In this document: positions 26,247-34,361 of the stretch, piece after piece
Layout: each line of letters starts with the position of its first letter
How positions within the stretch are numbered: position 1 is the first letter of the stretch
NCBI GenBank assembly: GCA_965267435.1
Contig: OZ253960.1
Location: forward strand, 4,154,001-4,218,000
Origin: JAWPMT01 sp965267435
GTDB lineage: Bacteria > Bacteroidota > Bacteroidia > Cytophagales > Cyclobacteriaceae
DNA: 64,000 nt
Direction: 5' to 3'
Position numbers and translations under genes: made by a program
The notes under the pieces: model-generated
Database searches by the model: none
Seen by the model: the letters and a program-made list of their open reading frames with translations, nothing else
What the model was told of the DNA's origin: nothing

Positions 26247-28601
26247 TTAGAAGCTCACCCGATAGCTCAGGTTGGGAAACATGCCGACCTGTCCTTCTGA
26301 GACGACCGAATCGCTAAAGCTGCTATAGTATCTGCCGAATTCATTGGTTCGGCCTACAGCATTTTGGATGTTGAGGGCAATGGCCGAAGTAGATCGACGA
26401 CGATTGACCTTGTATGTTATACCGATGTCGAATCGAATGTACTCATCCAGTTTCATCTCGTAGTTTCTGGTGTAGTCTCTCACCGTATAACCCTCCTGCC
26501 GGGAAGCGTCGACATCGATCGGTGCCTCTCGTTTGCCTCCGGAGAAAATAAACCTGGCATTGGTACTGAGTGTCTTGCGGCCGGAGCTCCCAAGCTTCCA
26601 TTCTTTGCCGCCGATCACATTGAAAATGTAGCCGCCGTCAAATCGTGTGGAGCGCTGTACCTCGTCCAGCGCCTTGTAATTGGACTCATACAGGGAGAGG
26701 GTCGACAGGAAGTAATAGCCCTGACTGAGAAACTTCTCCAGCGTGAACTCCAAGCCATAATTCTGGCCGGTTCCCTCGTTAGCCAGCGCGTCAGAAGTCC
26801 AGCCATCATAGGTGTTGACGACGGAGAACGAACGTAGGAAATCGTTGGTCGTTGTGTCTTGTCCCCAGATAGGCACATCGTACAGATACTGGTAGTACGC
26901 CTCGGTCTTGAAACGGAGGTTTTTCGCCACCATCCACTCGTAGCCAATAGCACCATGTGCGGCCCTGGTAAAGCCCAGATTCCTGTTGAACTGCTGCCTG
27001 GACCCGTCTTCCAGCTCCTGCGAGCTCATGTAAAGCGACAACGTTTCCATCCTGCTATGCAATCCCGCCCCGAAGGTGACGGTGCCTCGCTCACTTGCCG
27101 CCCAGCGCATCCCGAGACGCGGCTCGAGATATAGGTCCTCGTTCAGGGCAAAGTACGAGGCATGAAATCCGACGTTGAAAGTCAGGTCCTGCGTCGCACG
27201 GTGCTGCCAGTTGGTGAAGGCCTGGATAAATTGCGTAGCTCCGTCCTCGTTGAGATAGGAGAGCATCTGGTCTTCGTCGTAGTCCCATTCGCGATAAAAC
27301 AAGTCAAAGCCCAGGTTGCTGAATATCCCGCCGACACGGAGCGAGTTCCGCGCATCAAACTTTGTGTTGATGTATGAAGACAAGCGAAAGGCCGTCTCCT
27401 GGACACGCTCATCCTCCAGCACCTGCATCCGCAATGAATCAAATGCATAGTCACTTTCAAAGAAAGAAAAACTGGCAACCGACTTGATGAATGTATTGTC
27501 ATTGATGTAAGCAATGTGCGTAAGTCCGCCGACACCTACCGTTTGCTCATTGTCTTCGTAGTCCCACTCGCCAAAATCTTCCTGGGGAGTGTAGGTGTAG
27601 GTATTGATACCACCGAGGCCCCAGAAAGAAAATGACCCGGCCTTGGTGCCCGGAAAATTCACCTTGAAAGACAGGTCCTGGAAGGTAACGTCCTCCTGTT
27701 CACCCAGGATTTGAATGCCCAGCTGATCAAATAGCGCCAGCGTCGAATAGCGATAGTTGGCAAGGTAGGACGACCGCTTTTCTTTGTTGATGGGACCCTC
27801 GGAGGCTGCGGCCAACCCCAGCAGCCCCGCCTGCAGCGTATGCTCATGTGTGTCGAAGTTGCCCTGGCGGAGGCTGAGATCGAAGATGCCCGATGTAGCA
27901 TTGCCATACTCCGCGGGGAAGGCACCGGTGAAGAAGTCCGAATTGCTCAGCACATTAGAACTCAACATGCTGATACCGCCGGCTGACGAGCCCACACTCC
28001 CAAAGTGATTGGGATTGGGCACTTCCACACCCTCGAGTCGCCAGAGGATACCTTTGGGAGAGTTGCCGCGAATGACGATCTCGTTCAGCAGATCATCTCC
28101 TCCAGTCGCCACACCCGCATAGGTAAGCGCCGCCCGAGCCGGATCATCAAATGTTGCCGCGTATCTGCTGGTCTCGTCGATACTGATGGAGATGGCACTC
28201 ACAGAGGCGAGCTCGTTGAGCGGCTTGCCCTGATTTTGCTCATCTGCTACCACTACCAACTCCTCCATCTCTATGAGCGATTCGACCAACTCGACATTGA
28301 TAAATTTCTCCTTTCCCGATTCTATCTCTATGCTGGGCAGGGTCTTCTGCTCATAACCCAGGGAGGAGACGGCAAGGGATACGCGACCGATATTGACATC
28401 TCTGATCGTGAAGTAGCCATCTACATCTGTGACAGATCCCCTTAATGGCTCACTGCCGACAATGGCTACTGTCGCTCCTATGATTGGTGATTTTGAGACC
28501 TGGTCGACGATACGACCCTTTAAGTTTTGTGTGAGTTCCTGGGCCTGGAGTTGTAGTAATGCGAAACACAGCACCATCCATCCCGCGATTATCCTTTTCA
28601 T
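26247..28601 (-). CDS. TonB-dependent outer-membrane receptor
   Basis: Outer-membrane active-transport receptor of 784 aa. A signal peptide (MKRIIAGWMVLCFALLQLQAQ) is followed by a carboxypeptidase-regulatory-like beta-sandwich (about residues 25-105, GRIVDQVSKSPIIGATVAI). A plug domain follows at about 125-230 (RYAATFDDPARAALTYAGV; EIVIRGNSPKGILWRLEGVEVPNPNHF), then a beta-barrel ending in an aromatic C-terminus (YRVSF). The start was placed at ATG 28601; upstream in-frame residues lack signal character. The receptor is on the short side and has no SusD partner next to it, so it is more likely a peptide, siderophore or cofactor importer than a polysaccharide-utilisation SusC. The ligand is unknown. 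Confidence 0.88.
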   Translation of the reverse strand: MKRIIAGWMVLCFALLQLQAQELTQNLKGRIVDQVSKSPIIGATVAIVGSEPLRGSVTDVDGYFTIRDVNIGRVSLAVSSLGYEQKTLPSIEIESGKEKFINVELVESLIEMEELVVVADEQNQGKPLNELASVSAISISIDETSRYAATFDDPARAALTYAGVATGGDDLLNEIVIRGNSPKGILWRLEGVEVPNPNHFGSVGSSAGGISMLSSNVLSNSDFFTGAFPAEYGNATSGIFDLSLRQGNFDTHEHTLQAGLLGLAAASEGPINKEKRSSYLANYRYSTLALFDQLGIQILGEQEDVTFQDLSFKVNFPGTKAGSFSFWGLGGINTYTYTPQEDFGEWDYEDNEQTVGVGGLTHIAYINDNTFIKSVASFSFFESDYAFDSLRMQVLEDERVQETAFRLSSYINTKFDARNSLRVGGIFSNLGFDLFYREWDYDEDQMLSYLNEDGATQFIQAFTNWQHRATQDLTFNVGFHASYFALNEDLYLEPRLGMRWAASERGTVTFGAGLHSRMETLSLYMSSQELEDGSRQQFNRNLGFTRAAHGAIGYEWMVAKNLRFKTEAYYQYLYDVPIWGQDTTTNDFLRSFSVVNTYDGWTSDALANEGTGQNYGLEFTLEKFLSQGYYFLSTLSLYESNYKALDEVQRSTRFDGGYIFNVIGGKEWKLGSSGRKTLSTNARFIFSGGKREAPIDVDASRQEGYTVRDYTRNYEMKLDEYIRFDIGITYKVNRRRSTSAIALNIQNAVGRTNEFGRYYSSFSDSVVSEGQVGMFPNLSYRVSF

Positions 28602-28810
28602 GACGGAATAAAAAATTTGAGTTGTTGACCTTTTGTACCTCACTGACACCCTTATTACGTGAGGGTTGCCAAACCCGATCAAATAATTGGGATCTTTTTC
28701 TGAATTCTACCTTATCAGTACCATTCATCATCGTCAGCGTCTTTGGTCTAAGGCACCCGATCGTCATTTTACCCTCACTATTGAAAATGACTTTTTTCAA
28801 TAGCCCCCGG

Positions 28811-28829
28811 CTGGGCTACCATAGCCCAG
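28811..28829. promoter_or_regulatory. CTGGGCTA palindrome upstream of rnhB
   Basis: Perfect inverted repeat CTGGGCTA-CCA-TAGCCCAG, located 9 bp before a TAnnTTTG element. It covers the place where a -33 box would be expected, so it could be an operator; a structural repeat is equally possible. Confidence 0.3.
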
Positions 28830-28837
28830 TTCCATAC

Positions 28838-28845
28838 TACATTTG
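28838..28845 (+). promoter_or_regulatory. Candidate -7 element for rnhB (TACATTTG)
   Basis: Exact match to the Bacteroidota -7 consensus TAnnTTTG, 19 bp before the rnhB ATG. No TTG is found at the usual distance upstream, where the palindrome lies instead. Confidence 0.4.
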
Positions 28846-28864
28846 TACGCAGCGAAAAAATGAG

Positions 28865-29464
28865 ATGCTCGAGGCATATTTTGATCCACATAAAGTAGAA
28901 GCTGGCTGTGACGAAGCCGGTAGGGGCTGCCTGGCGGGACCGGTCGTCGCTGCGGCGGTCATCATGCCCAAGGATTATTCACACGAGCTCCTCAACGACT
29001 CCAAACAGCTGACTGCCGAAGAGCGGAAGGAGCTGCGCAAAGAAGTTATCAGCGCCTCCGTCACGTACGGTGTCGGAGTGGCTTCTCCCGGAGAGATCGA
29101 CGAGATCAACATCCTCAACGCCTCCTACCTCGCCATGCACCGTGCCATCGATCAGCTCAAGCGGCAGCCCGAGCTACTGCTTATCGACGGCAACCGATAC
29201 AAGTCGCACAATGACATCCCTTATGAGTGCATCATCAAGGGCGACGGCAAGTACTACTCCATCGCCGCCGCCTCGATCCTTGCCAAGACCTATCGCGACG
29301 AACTCATGCAGCAGAAGGCACTGGAGTTCCCAGGCTACGGATGGGAGACCAACTTTGGCTACCCCACGCCGGCACATCGCGACGGCATCCGGGAGCAAGG
29401 TGTCACCCCACTACACCGCATGAGCTTCCAATTACTACCCAGACAGTTGGAGTTGTTTGATTGA
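28865..29464 (+). CDS. rnhB: Ribonuclease HII
   Basis: Cytoplasmic endonuclease that cuts the RNA strand of RNA/DNA hybrids and starts removal of single ribonucleotides from DNA. At 199 aa from ATG 28865 (MLEAYFDPHKVEAG) it has the usual family length. Catalytic acidic residues are visible: Asp/Glu in GCDEAGRGCLAGPV, Asp in LLLIDGNRY, and Asp in SILAKTYRDELM. The GRG motif used to sense the 2'-OH is present, and the C-terminal YPTPAHRDGIREQGVTPLHR block is typical. Open frame extends 80 codons upstream but is not conserved-looking. The gene is divergent from the TonB receptor across 263 bp. Confidence 0.95.
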   Translation: MLEAYFDPHKVEAGCDEAGRGCLAGPVVAAAVIMPKDYSHELLNDSKQLTAEERKELRKEVISASVTYGVGVASPGEIDEINILNASYLAMHRAIDQLKRQPELLLIDGNRYKSHNDIPYECIIKGDGKYYSIAAASILAKTYRDELMQQKALEFPGYGWETNFGYPTPAHRDGIREQGVTPLHRMSFQLLPRQLELFD

Positions 29465-29836
29465 TGATCAGGCGATCATTTGGAGCAGAAGAGGCATCTC
29501 TTCGAGCCTGGCGTCTGCCGGCTATCCGTTTGTAGCTAGCTCCCCGCTCCCGGCCTCGTGCCGGGACCCCATGGCAAGTACTGTCGTATTTTCAAATGAC
29601 GTACACTCACAGGGGCCCGGCGCCCCGCGGCTACCACTACTATCCGGGCTAGACAGACCAGGCATCACTTCGAGCCTTGGTCATTCCGGGGTTTCTGGTT
29701 CAAAGTTCCAACGATGACTAAAACATTGAACTTGAAACTCTAAAACTGAAATGACAATAAGTCAATTTGCCATCTGCGAGCATAAGGGTTACCTTCTGCC
29801 AACTGGTCAAGAAAAGAAGCATACTCATCACAAACC
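29465..29836. other. Gene-free spacer with dispersed repeat
   Basis: 372 bp between rnhB and the DUF418 gene. It contains the second copy of the 32-bp repeat (29539-29570) and other GC-rich stretches (GGGGCCCGGCGCCCC near 29614). No convincing coding frame is seen. Confidence 0.55.
29539..29570. repeat. 32-bp dispersed repeat, copy 2 (inverted)
   Basis: Begins GCTCCCCGCTCCCGG and ends GTGCCGGGACCCC. It is the reverse complement of 17729-17760 with a single difference. Confidence 0.75.
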
Positions 29837-31039
29837 ATGAATGATACCCTGAAAGCTCCCAGGATAGTGACGATTGACGCCCTGAGGGGTTTCTCCCTCG
29901 CAGGCGTAGCCCTCGCTCACATGACCGAGCAATACATCGGTGGCCCGCAGCCAGAAGGTTTTATGCAAGACGTCAACGGCCTCGCCGATCAAATTGTCAT
30001 TGGTATACTGCAATTACTCATTGTAGGAAAGTTCTTCGCCCTGTTTTCGATTCTCTTCGGGCTCAGCTTTTCCATACAGATGGATTCTGCGGCCAATCGT
30101 GGTGAAGACTTCTCCTTTCGATTCCTTTGGAGGGCATCTCTACTGTTTGTCATCGGCTTTGCCCATCAGCTGTTCTACCGCGGAGATATCCTCACGATCT
30201 ATGCCATGCTGGCACCGCTGCTGATCCCGTTTCACCGGGTGCCTCAGAAATGGCTCCTGATCTTCGGTGGACTATGTTTCCTCAGCTTACCAAGATTCAT
30301 TGCCTATGCCATTCAGGGGAACAATTCACTATTTGGCTTGCCAAACGAACTTCAAAACCCCATGGAGGCGGCTTACTTTGAAACGCTCAAGTCTGGTTCA
30401 CTGCCTGAACTGATGAAAGCCAATGCGGATTATGGCATGAGATCCAAAATGAACTTTCAGTTGCTGTTCCTGGGACGATTCTACTACACATTTGGGTACT
30501 TCCTCGTAGGCCTTTGGCTGGGACGGATCGGGTTGTTCCGGAAGATAGAAGAGTACGCCAAGACGGTTCGTAAGGTGCTGAAATGGTCAGCCCTTGGTTT
30601 GATCCCTGCTATTGCGCTTGTCGCAGTCACCTTCGGCACTGCGCCCCAACCGATCGATTTCAGCAGTTGGCACCATGTCCTGGGCCTCAATTTCGCCGAT
30701 TGGATGAACCTATTGTTGACATCGATCATCGTCTGTGCGTTCGTTCTACTCTACAGAAAGCCTTCATGGGAGCGTAGGCTCAATTTCTTTGCTCCTTACG
30801 GGCGCATGGCGCTGACCAATTACCTGCTGCAGGCACTGATTGGTACGTCTCTTTTCTTTGGTTGGGGGCTGGGCCTTATGGAAGAGCTTCGGAGCCTGTA
30901 CCTGGTGGTGATGGCGCTAGTGCTGATTACCCTTCAAACTTTGTTCAGTCGATTTTGGCTCTCCAGATTCCGGTACGGACCCATCGAATGGCTTTGGCGA
31001 AGCGGCACATATCTGAAGTGGCAGCCCCTTCGGAAGTAA
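29837..31039 (+). CDS. DUF418 family membrane protein
   Basis: Polytopic inner-membrane protein of 400 aa. The N-terminus has the characteristic TIDALRGFSLAGVALAHMTE block. It is followed by about ten hydrophobic helices (for example IVIGILQLLIVGKFFALFSILFGLSF) and the C-terminal DUF418 signature ending GPIEWLWRSGTYLKWQPL. The family is widespread (YeiB-like) and distantly resembles acyltransferase-3 membrane proteins; no reaction is established. The ATG at 29837 directly starts the conserved N-terminus. The next gene starts 78 bp later but has its own promoter-like element. Confidence 0.88.
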   Translation: MNDTLKAPRIVTIDALRGFSLAGVALAHMTEQYIGGPQPEGFMQDVNGLADQIVIGILQLLIVGKFFALFSILFGLSFSIQMDSAANRGEDFSFRFLWRASLLFVIGFAHQLFYRGDILTIYAMLAPLLIPFHRVPQKWLLIFGGLCFLSLPRFIAYAIQGNNSLFGLPNELQNPMEAAYFETLKSGSLPELMKANADYGMRSKMNFQLLFLGRFYYTFGYFLVGLWLGRIGLFRKIEEYAKTVRKVLKWSALGLIPAIALVAVTFGTAPQPIDFSSWHHVLGLNFADWMNLLLTSIIVCAFVLLYRKPSWERRLNFFAPYGRMALTNYLLQALIGTSLFFGWGLGLMEELRSLYLVVMALVLITLQTLFSRFWLSRFRYGPIEWLWRSGTYLKWQPLRK

Positions 31040-31071
31040 TACGAGGCGAAGGAGCAGGTACAGTCATCGGC

Positions 31072-31079
31072 TAAATTTG
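31072..31079 (+). promoter_or_regulatory. Candidate -7 element for the M28 peptidase gene (TAAATTTG)
   Basis: Exact TAnnTTTG match 38 bp before the ATG at 31118. No matching TTG box lies at the usual spacing, so this is a partial promoter match. Confidence 0.35.
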
Positions 31080-31117
31080 CTGACTGATTGCTATCTTCCA
31101 GTAAATTTTCCTCGACA

Positions 31118-33313
31118 ATGAAACGCTTACTACTACTTAGCCTACTGGCAGTCGCTGTACTCCCTGCTTCAGCTCAATCCATCATCGGATTCGACGATGA
31201 CAATGCCCAAAATCAGAAAGCCATGGAGCAGTCACTCGACGAGATGGTCTCCAAGGACAATATGGACCAGTGGATGCAACGGCTCGCCGCAGAGCCTCAC
31301 TGGGTTGGCACGAAGTACGGCGAGGAAAACGCCAAGTGGATGGTCGAGCAATTCAAGTCGTGGGGCTACGACGCAAAGCTAGAAACGTATCAGGTGCTGT
31401 TTCCCTACCCCAAGGTTAGATTGGTCGAGATGACGGCGCCCACGAAATATACGGCCAAACTGGAAGCTGTGGCCGTGGAAGGTGATGAGTTCACCGCTCA
31501 GGGAGACAAGCTGCTTCCCAGCTACAACGCCTTCTCCAAAGATGGGGATGTAGAAGCTGAGTTGGTGTTTGTCAACTATGGCGTACCGGCGGACTATGAG
31601 GAACTGGAAAAGCTGGGTATCTCCGTCGAAGGCAAGATCGTGATCGCGAAGTACTTTGGCTCCTGGAGGGGCATCAAGCCCAAGTTAGCAGCGGAGAAGG
31701 GAGCCATAGGCTGCCTCATTTACTCCGATCCCAAAGACGATGGCTACTACCGCGGTGATGTCTACCCCAAAGGCGCTTTCAAAAACGAAACAGGCGTACA
31801 GCGAGGATCTGTGATGGATATGCCGACGTATCCGGGAGATGTGCTCACCCCCGGTATTGGCGCCACCAAGAACGCGAAGAGACTCGATCGCAAGGACGCT
31901 CCCACGATCACGAAGATCCCCGTTCTTCCTATCTCCCATCAGGATGCGTTGCCATTGCTACAAGCCCTGGAGGGACCCGTCGCTCCCAATAGCTGGAAAG
32001 GTGCGCTACCCATCACCTACCACATCGGCCCGGGACCGGCGAAGGTCCACTTGCAACTGGAGTTTGACTGGAAGCTGCAGCCGGCCCACAATGTCATCGC
32101 GAGAATGGAGGGATCCGAATTCCCCGACCAGTACGTGATCAGAGGCAATCACCACGACGCCTGGGTGCATGGTGCCAATGATCCTATCAGTGGAATGGTA
32201 GCATTGATGGAGGAGGCACGGGTCGTCGCGGAACTGGCGAAAGCTGGCAATCCCCCGAAGCGCACGCTCATCTATTGCGGCTGGGATGCAGAAGAGCCGG
32301 GTCTCATCGGCTCCACAGAATGGGTAGAGGACCACAAAGCGGAACTCAAGGAAAAGACAGTAGCCTATCTCAATACCGACGGCAGCGGCCGCGGATTCTT
32401 TCGCGCAGGTGGTTCTCACGCGTTGCAGACACTTGTGAATGAAGTGGCGATGGATGTGGTCGACCCACAGAAGGGCGTGTCAGTGTATGATCGGGTGAGT
32501 GCCCTGGACAAAGTCAATGGAGGTGATGGCGATATTGGGCTATCTGCTTTGGGCTCCGGATCGGATTACACACCGTTCATCCAACATGCAGGCATCGCCT
32601 CACTCAACCTCGGGTACGGGGGTGAGAACGCCGGTGGCGAGTACCATACGATCTATGACACTTATGCGCACTATGTGAGATTCAAAGATCCCGGATTCGA
32701 ATACGAGGCCGCACTTGTGAAGACGGCCGGAAGGTTGACGCTAAGGATTGCCAACGCAGACATCTTGCCATTTGATTTCAAACCCTGGCACAAGACCATC
32801 TCAGGTTATCTGGATGAGATCATGAAGATGACTGATGCCAAGAGGGAGGCGCATGCGAAGCACAATGAAATGGTGGAGCAGGACCTCTTCCAAATCGCCG
32901 CAGATCCCAAAAAAGCATTCGTGGCGCCTAAGAAAAAGCCGACGGTGCCCTACTTCGATTTCTCCCCTTTACAAAATGTCATGGCTCAATTGGGGGAGAC
33001 CACAGTGGCCTTGAGCAAAATGGACAGGAGCAACCTGAGCGAGGATCAAAGATCAAAGATCAATGAACTATTACTTCAATCTGAGCGACTGTTGACTCGT
33101 GACGAAGGTTTGCCTCGCCGCGGATGGTTCAAGCATCAACTGTATGCACCAGGATTCTACACAGGCTATGGCGTGAAAACGCTGCCCGGAGTAAGAGAAG
33201 CCATCGAGCAAGACAACTGGGAAGAAGCCCAGGAGCAGATCGGCTTACTGGGCGAGACATTAAGCGCTTTCAATGCCCACCTCGCCTCCATTGGAAGGGT
33301 ATTGGAAGAGTAA
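31118..33313 (+). CDS. M28 family zinc peptidase, glutamate carboxypeptidase II-like
   Basis: Secreted metallopeptidase of 731 aa resembling human PSMA/NAALADase. Domains in order: signal peptide (MKRLLLLSLLAVAVLPASAQ), N-terminal peptidase segment, an inserted PA domain (about residues 110-300, with YGVPADYEELEKLGISVEGKIVIAKYF), the M28 core, and a transferrin-receptor-like dimerisation domain. Co-catalytic zinc ligands are visible: His/Asp in GNHHDAWVHGANDPISG (from about residue 344), the Glu pair in WDAEEPGLIG, Asp in LNTDGSG, and the last His in GGEYHTIYDTY. It should trim C-terminal acidic or other residues from peptides in the periplasm. An ATG 30 bp upstream adds a non-signal stretch and was not used. 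Confidence 0.92.
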   Translation: MKRLLLLSLLAVAVLPASAQSIIGFDDDNAQNQKAMEQSLDEMVSKDNMDQWMQRLAAEPHWVGTKYGEENAKWMVEQFKSWGYDAKLETYQVLFPYPKVRLVEMTAPTKYTAKLEAVAVEGDEFTAQGDKLLPSYNAFSKDGDVEAELVFVNYGVPADYEELEKLGISVEGKIVIAKYFGSWRGIKPKLAAEKGAIGCLIYSDPKDDGYYRGDVYPKGAFKNETGVQRGSVMDMPTYPGDVLTPGIGATKNAKRLDRKDAPTITKIPVLPISHQDALPLLQALEGPVAPNSWKGALPITYHIGPGPAKVHLQLEFDWKLQPAHNVIARMEGSEFPDQYVIRGNHHDAWVHGANDPISGMVALMEEARVVAELAKAGNPPKRTLIYCGWDAEEPGLIGSTEWVEDHKAELKEKTVAYLNTDGSGRGFFRAGGSHALQTLVNEVAMDVVDPQKGVSVYDRVSALDKVNGGDGDIGLSALGSGSDYTPFIQHAGIASLNLGYGGENAGGEYHTIYDTYAHYVRFKDPGFEYEAALVKTAGRLTLRIANADILPFDFKPWHKTISGYLDEIMKMTDAKREAHAKHNEMVEQDLFQIAADPKKAFVAPKKKPTVPYFDFSPLQNVMAQLGETTVALSKMDRSNLSEDQRSKINELLLQSERLLTRDEGLPRRGWFKHQLYAPGFYTGYGVKTLPGVREAIEQDNWEEAQEQIGLLGETLSAFNAHLASIGRVLEE

Positions 33314-33343
33314 TATGTATAACCTAGCAAGAATCAGCCAATA

Positions 33344-33377
33344 GATAAGCGGTGCCTCTACCTGGCACCAGCTTATC
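33344..33377. promoter_or_regulatory. Strong hairpin just before the esterase start
   Basis: GATAAGCGGTGCC pairs with GGCACC-a-GCTTATC (13 bp with one bulged A) around a 7-nt loop, ending 12 bp before ATG 33390. There is no T-tract, so it does not look like a simple terminator. It could be an mRNA processing or leader structure controlling the esterase. Confidence 0.45.
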
Positions 33378-33389
33378 GACCTGATCAGA

Positions 33390-34361
33390 ATGAAAAGCAC
33401 CTCCCTGTATCTACTGTCGGCACTCTTTACAACCGTCGCATGTAAAAATGCAGATGATAATACACAGCCAATCGGTCTCATTCTTAATAATGAAATAACT
33501 GTCGACAACGCCAATCGGAACTACGCACTGTATGTTCCGCAAGATCAATCTAACAGCCCGGTGGTCATCCTGCTTCACGGAGGGGGTGATAGCGCGGAGG
33601 GATTGATTGGTAAGGAGGACCCGGATCGGGCAGCCCCGTATTTCCATTGGATCAACGTCGCCAATGACAACAACCTCATATTGGCCATACCCAACGGGAG
33701 CCTGAGCACGCCCAATTTCCGGGGTTGGAATGATTGCCGTTCTGACGCCCAGGGCAACCCCCGTAGCGACGACGTCCGCTTCATCTCACTGATGTTGGAG
33801 GACATTGCTGCCCGACTGTCTATTGACGAGTCGCGGATCTACGCCACCGGCTCATCCAACGGTGGTCATATGACCCAGCGACTGGCAGCTGAGATTCCTG
33901 ATCGCCTGGCCGCCGTAGCGGTCATCATCGCAGGAGCTCCTATCAATAATCAATGCCAAACGTCGCTTGTCCCCCTGCCCATTCTGTTCATGAACGGCAC
34001 CGACGATCCCATCGCACCCTTCGAAGGAGGGCAGATGTCCAGCAACCGCGGGGTCATCTACTCTGCACAGGAAACCATCGAGCAATGGGTCGAGCGAAAT
34101 GGCATAACTGCCGCTCCGGACACTACCTTTTTCCCCGATGTAAACAGGTTGGACAGGTCTACAGCACGCAGGATTACGTACGCGGGAGGCACGGACAGCA
34201 CGGAGGTAGTACTGTATGAAATTGTTGGCGGAGGTCACACTGAACCCAGTCGCGACGAGCGCTACTCCATCATCTGGAAAGCGCTGGCAGGTGAGCAAAA
34301 CGGTGACATCGAAATGGCGGAAGAAGTGTGGGAATTCTTTAAATTCCATCATCGACTCTAG
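33390..34361 (+). CDS. LpqC/PHB-depolymerase-type esterase lipoprotein
   Basis: Alpha/beta-hydrolase of 323 aa, predicted lipoprotein (MKSTSLYLLSALFTTVAC, lipobox Cys18). The oxyanion region VVILLHGGGDSAEG is near residue 60. The nucleophile elbow GSSNGG contains the catalytic Ser (about residue 153), MNGTDDPIAPF supplies Asp (about 208), and GGGHTEPS supplies His. The layout matches the family that includes feruloyl/acetylxylan esterases and PHB depolymerases; the substrate cannot be assigned. Its 3' end is overlapped by the next open frame in another reading frame. A strong hairpin precedes the start. Confidence 0.85.
   Translation: MKSTSLYLLSALFTTVACKNADDNTQPIGLILNNEITVDNANRNYALYVPQDQSNSPVVILLHGGGDSAEGLIGKEDPDRAAPYFHWINVANDNNLILAIPNGSLSTPNFRGWNDCRSDAQGNPRSDDVRFISLMLEDIAARLSIDESRIYATGSSNGGHMTQRLAAEIPDRLAAVAVIIAGAPINNQCQTSLVPLPILFMNGTDDPIAPFEGGQMSSNRGVIYSAQETIEQWVERNGITAAPDTTFFPDVNRLDRSTARRITYAGGTDSTEVVLYEIVGGGHTEPSRDERYSIIWKALAGEQNGDIEMAEEVWEFFKFHHRL

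Noticed and set aside
22023..28601. TonB receptor plus T9SS protein as a polysaccharide-utilisation locus
   Set aside because: There is no SusD-like gene, glycoside hydrolase or sulfatase nearby, and a strong terminator separates the two genes.
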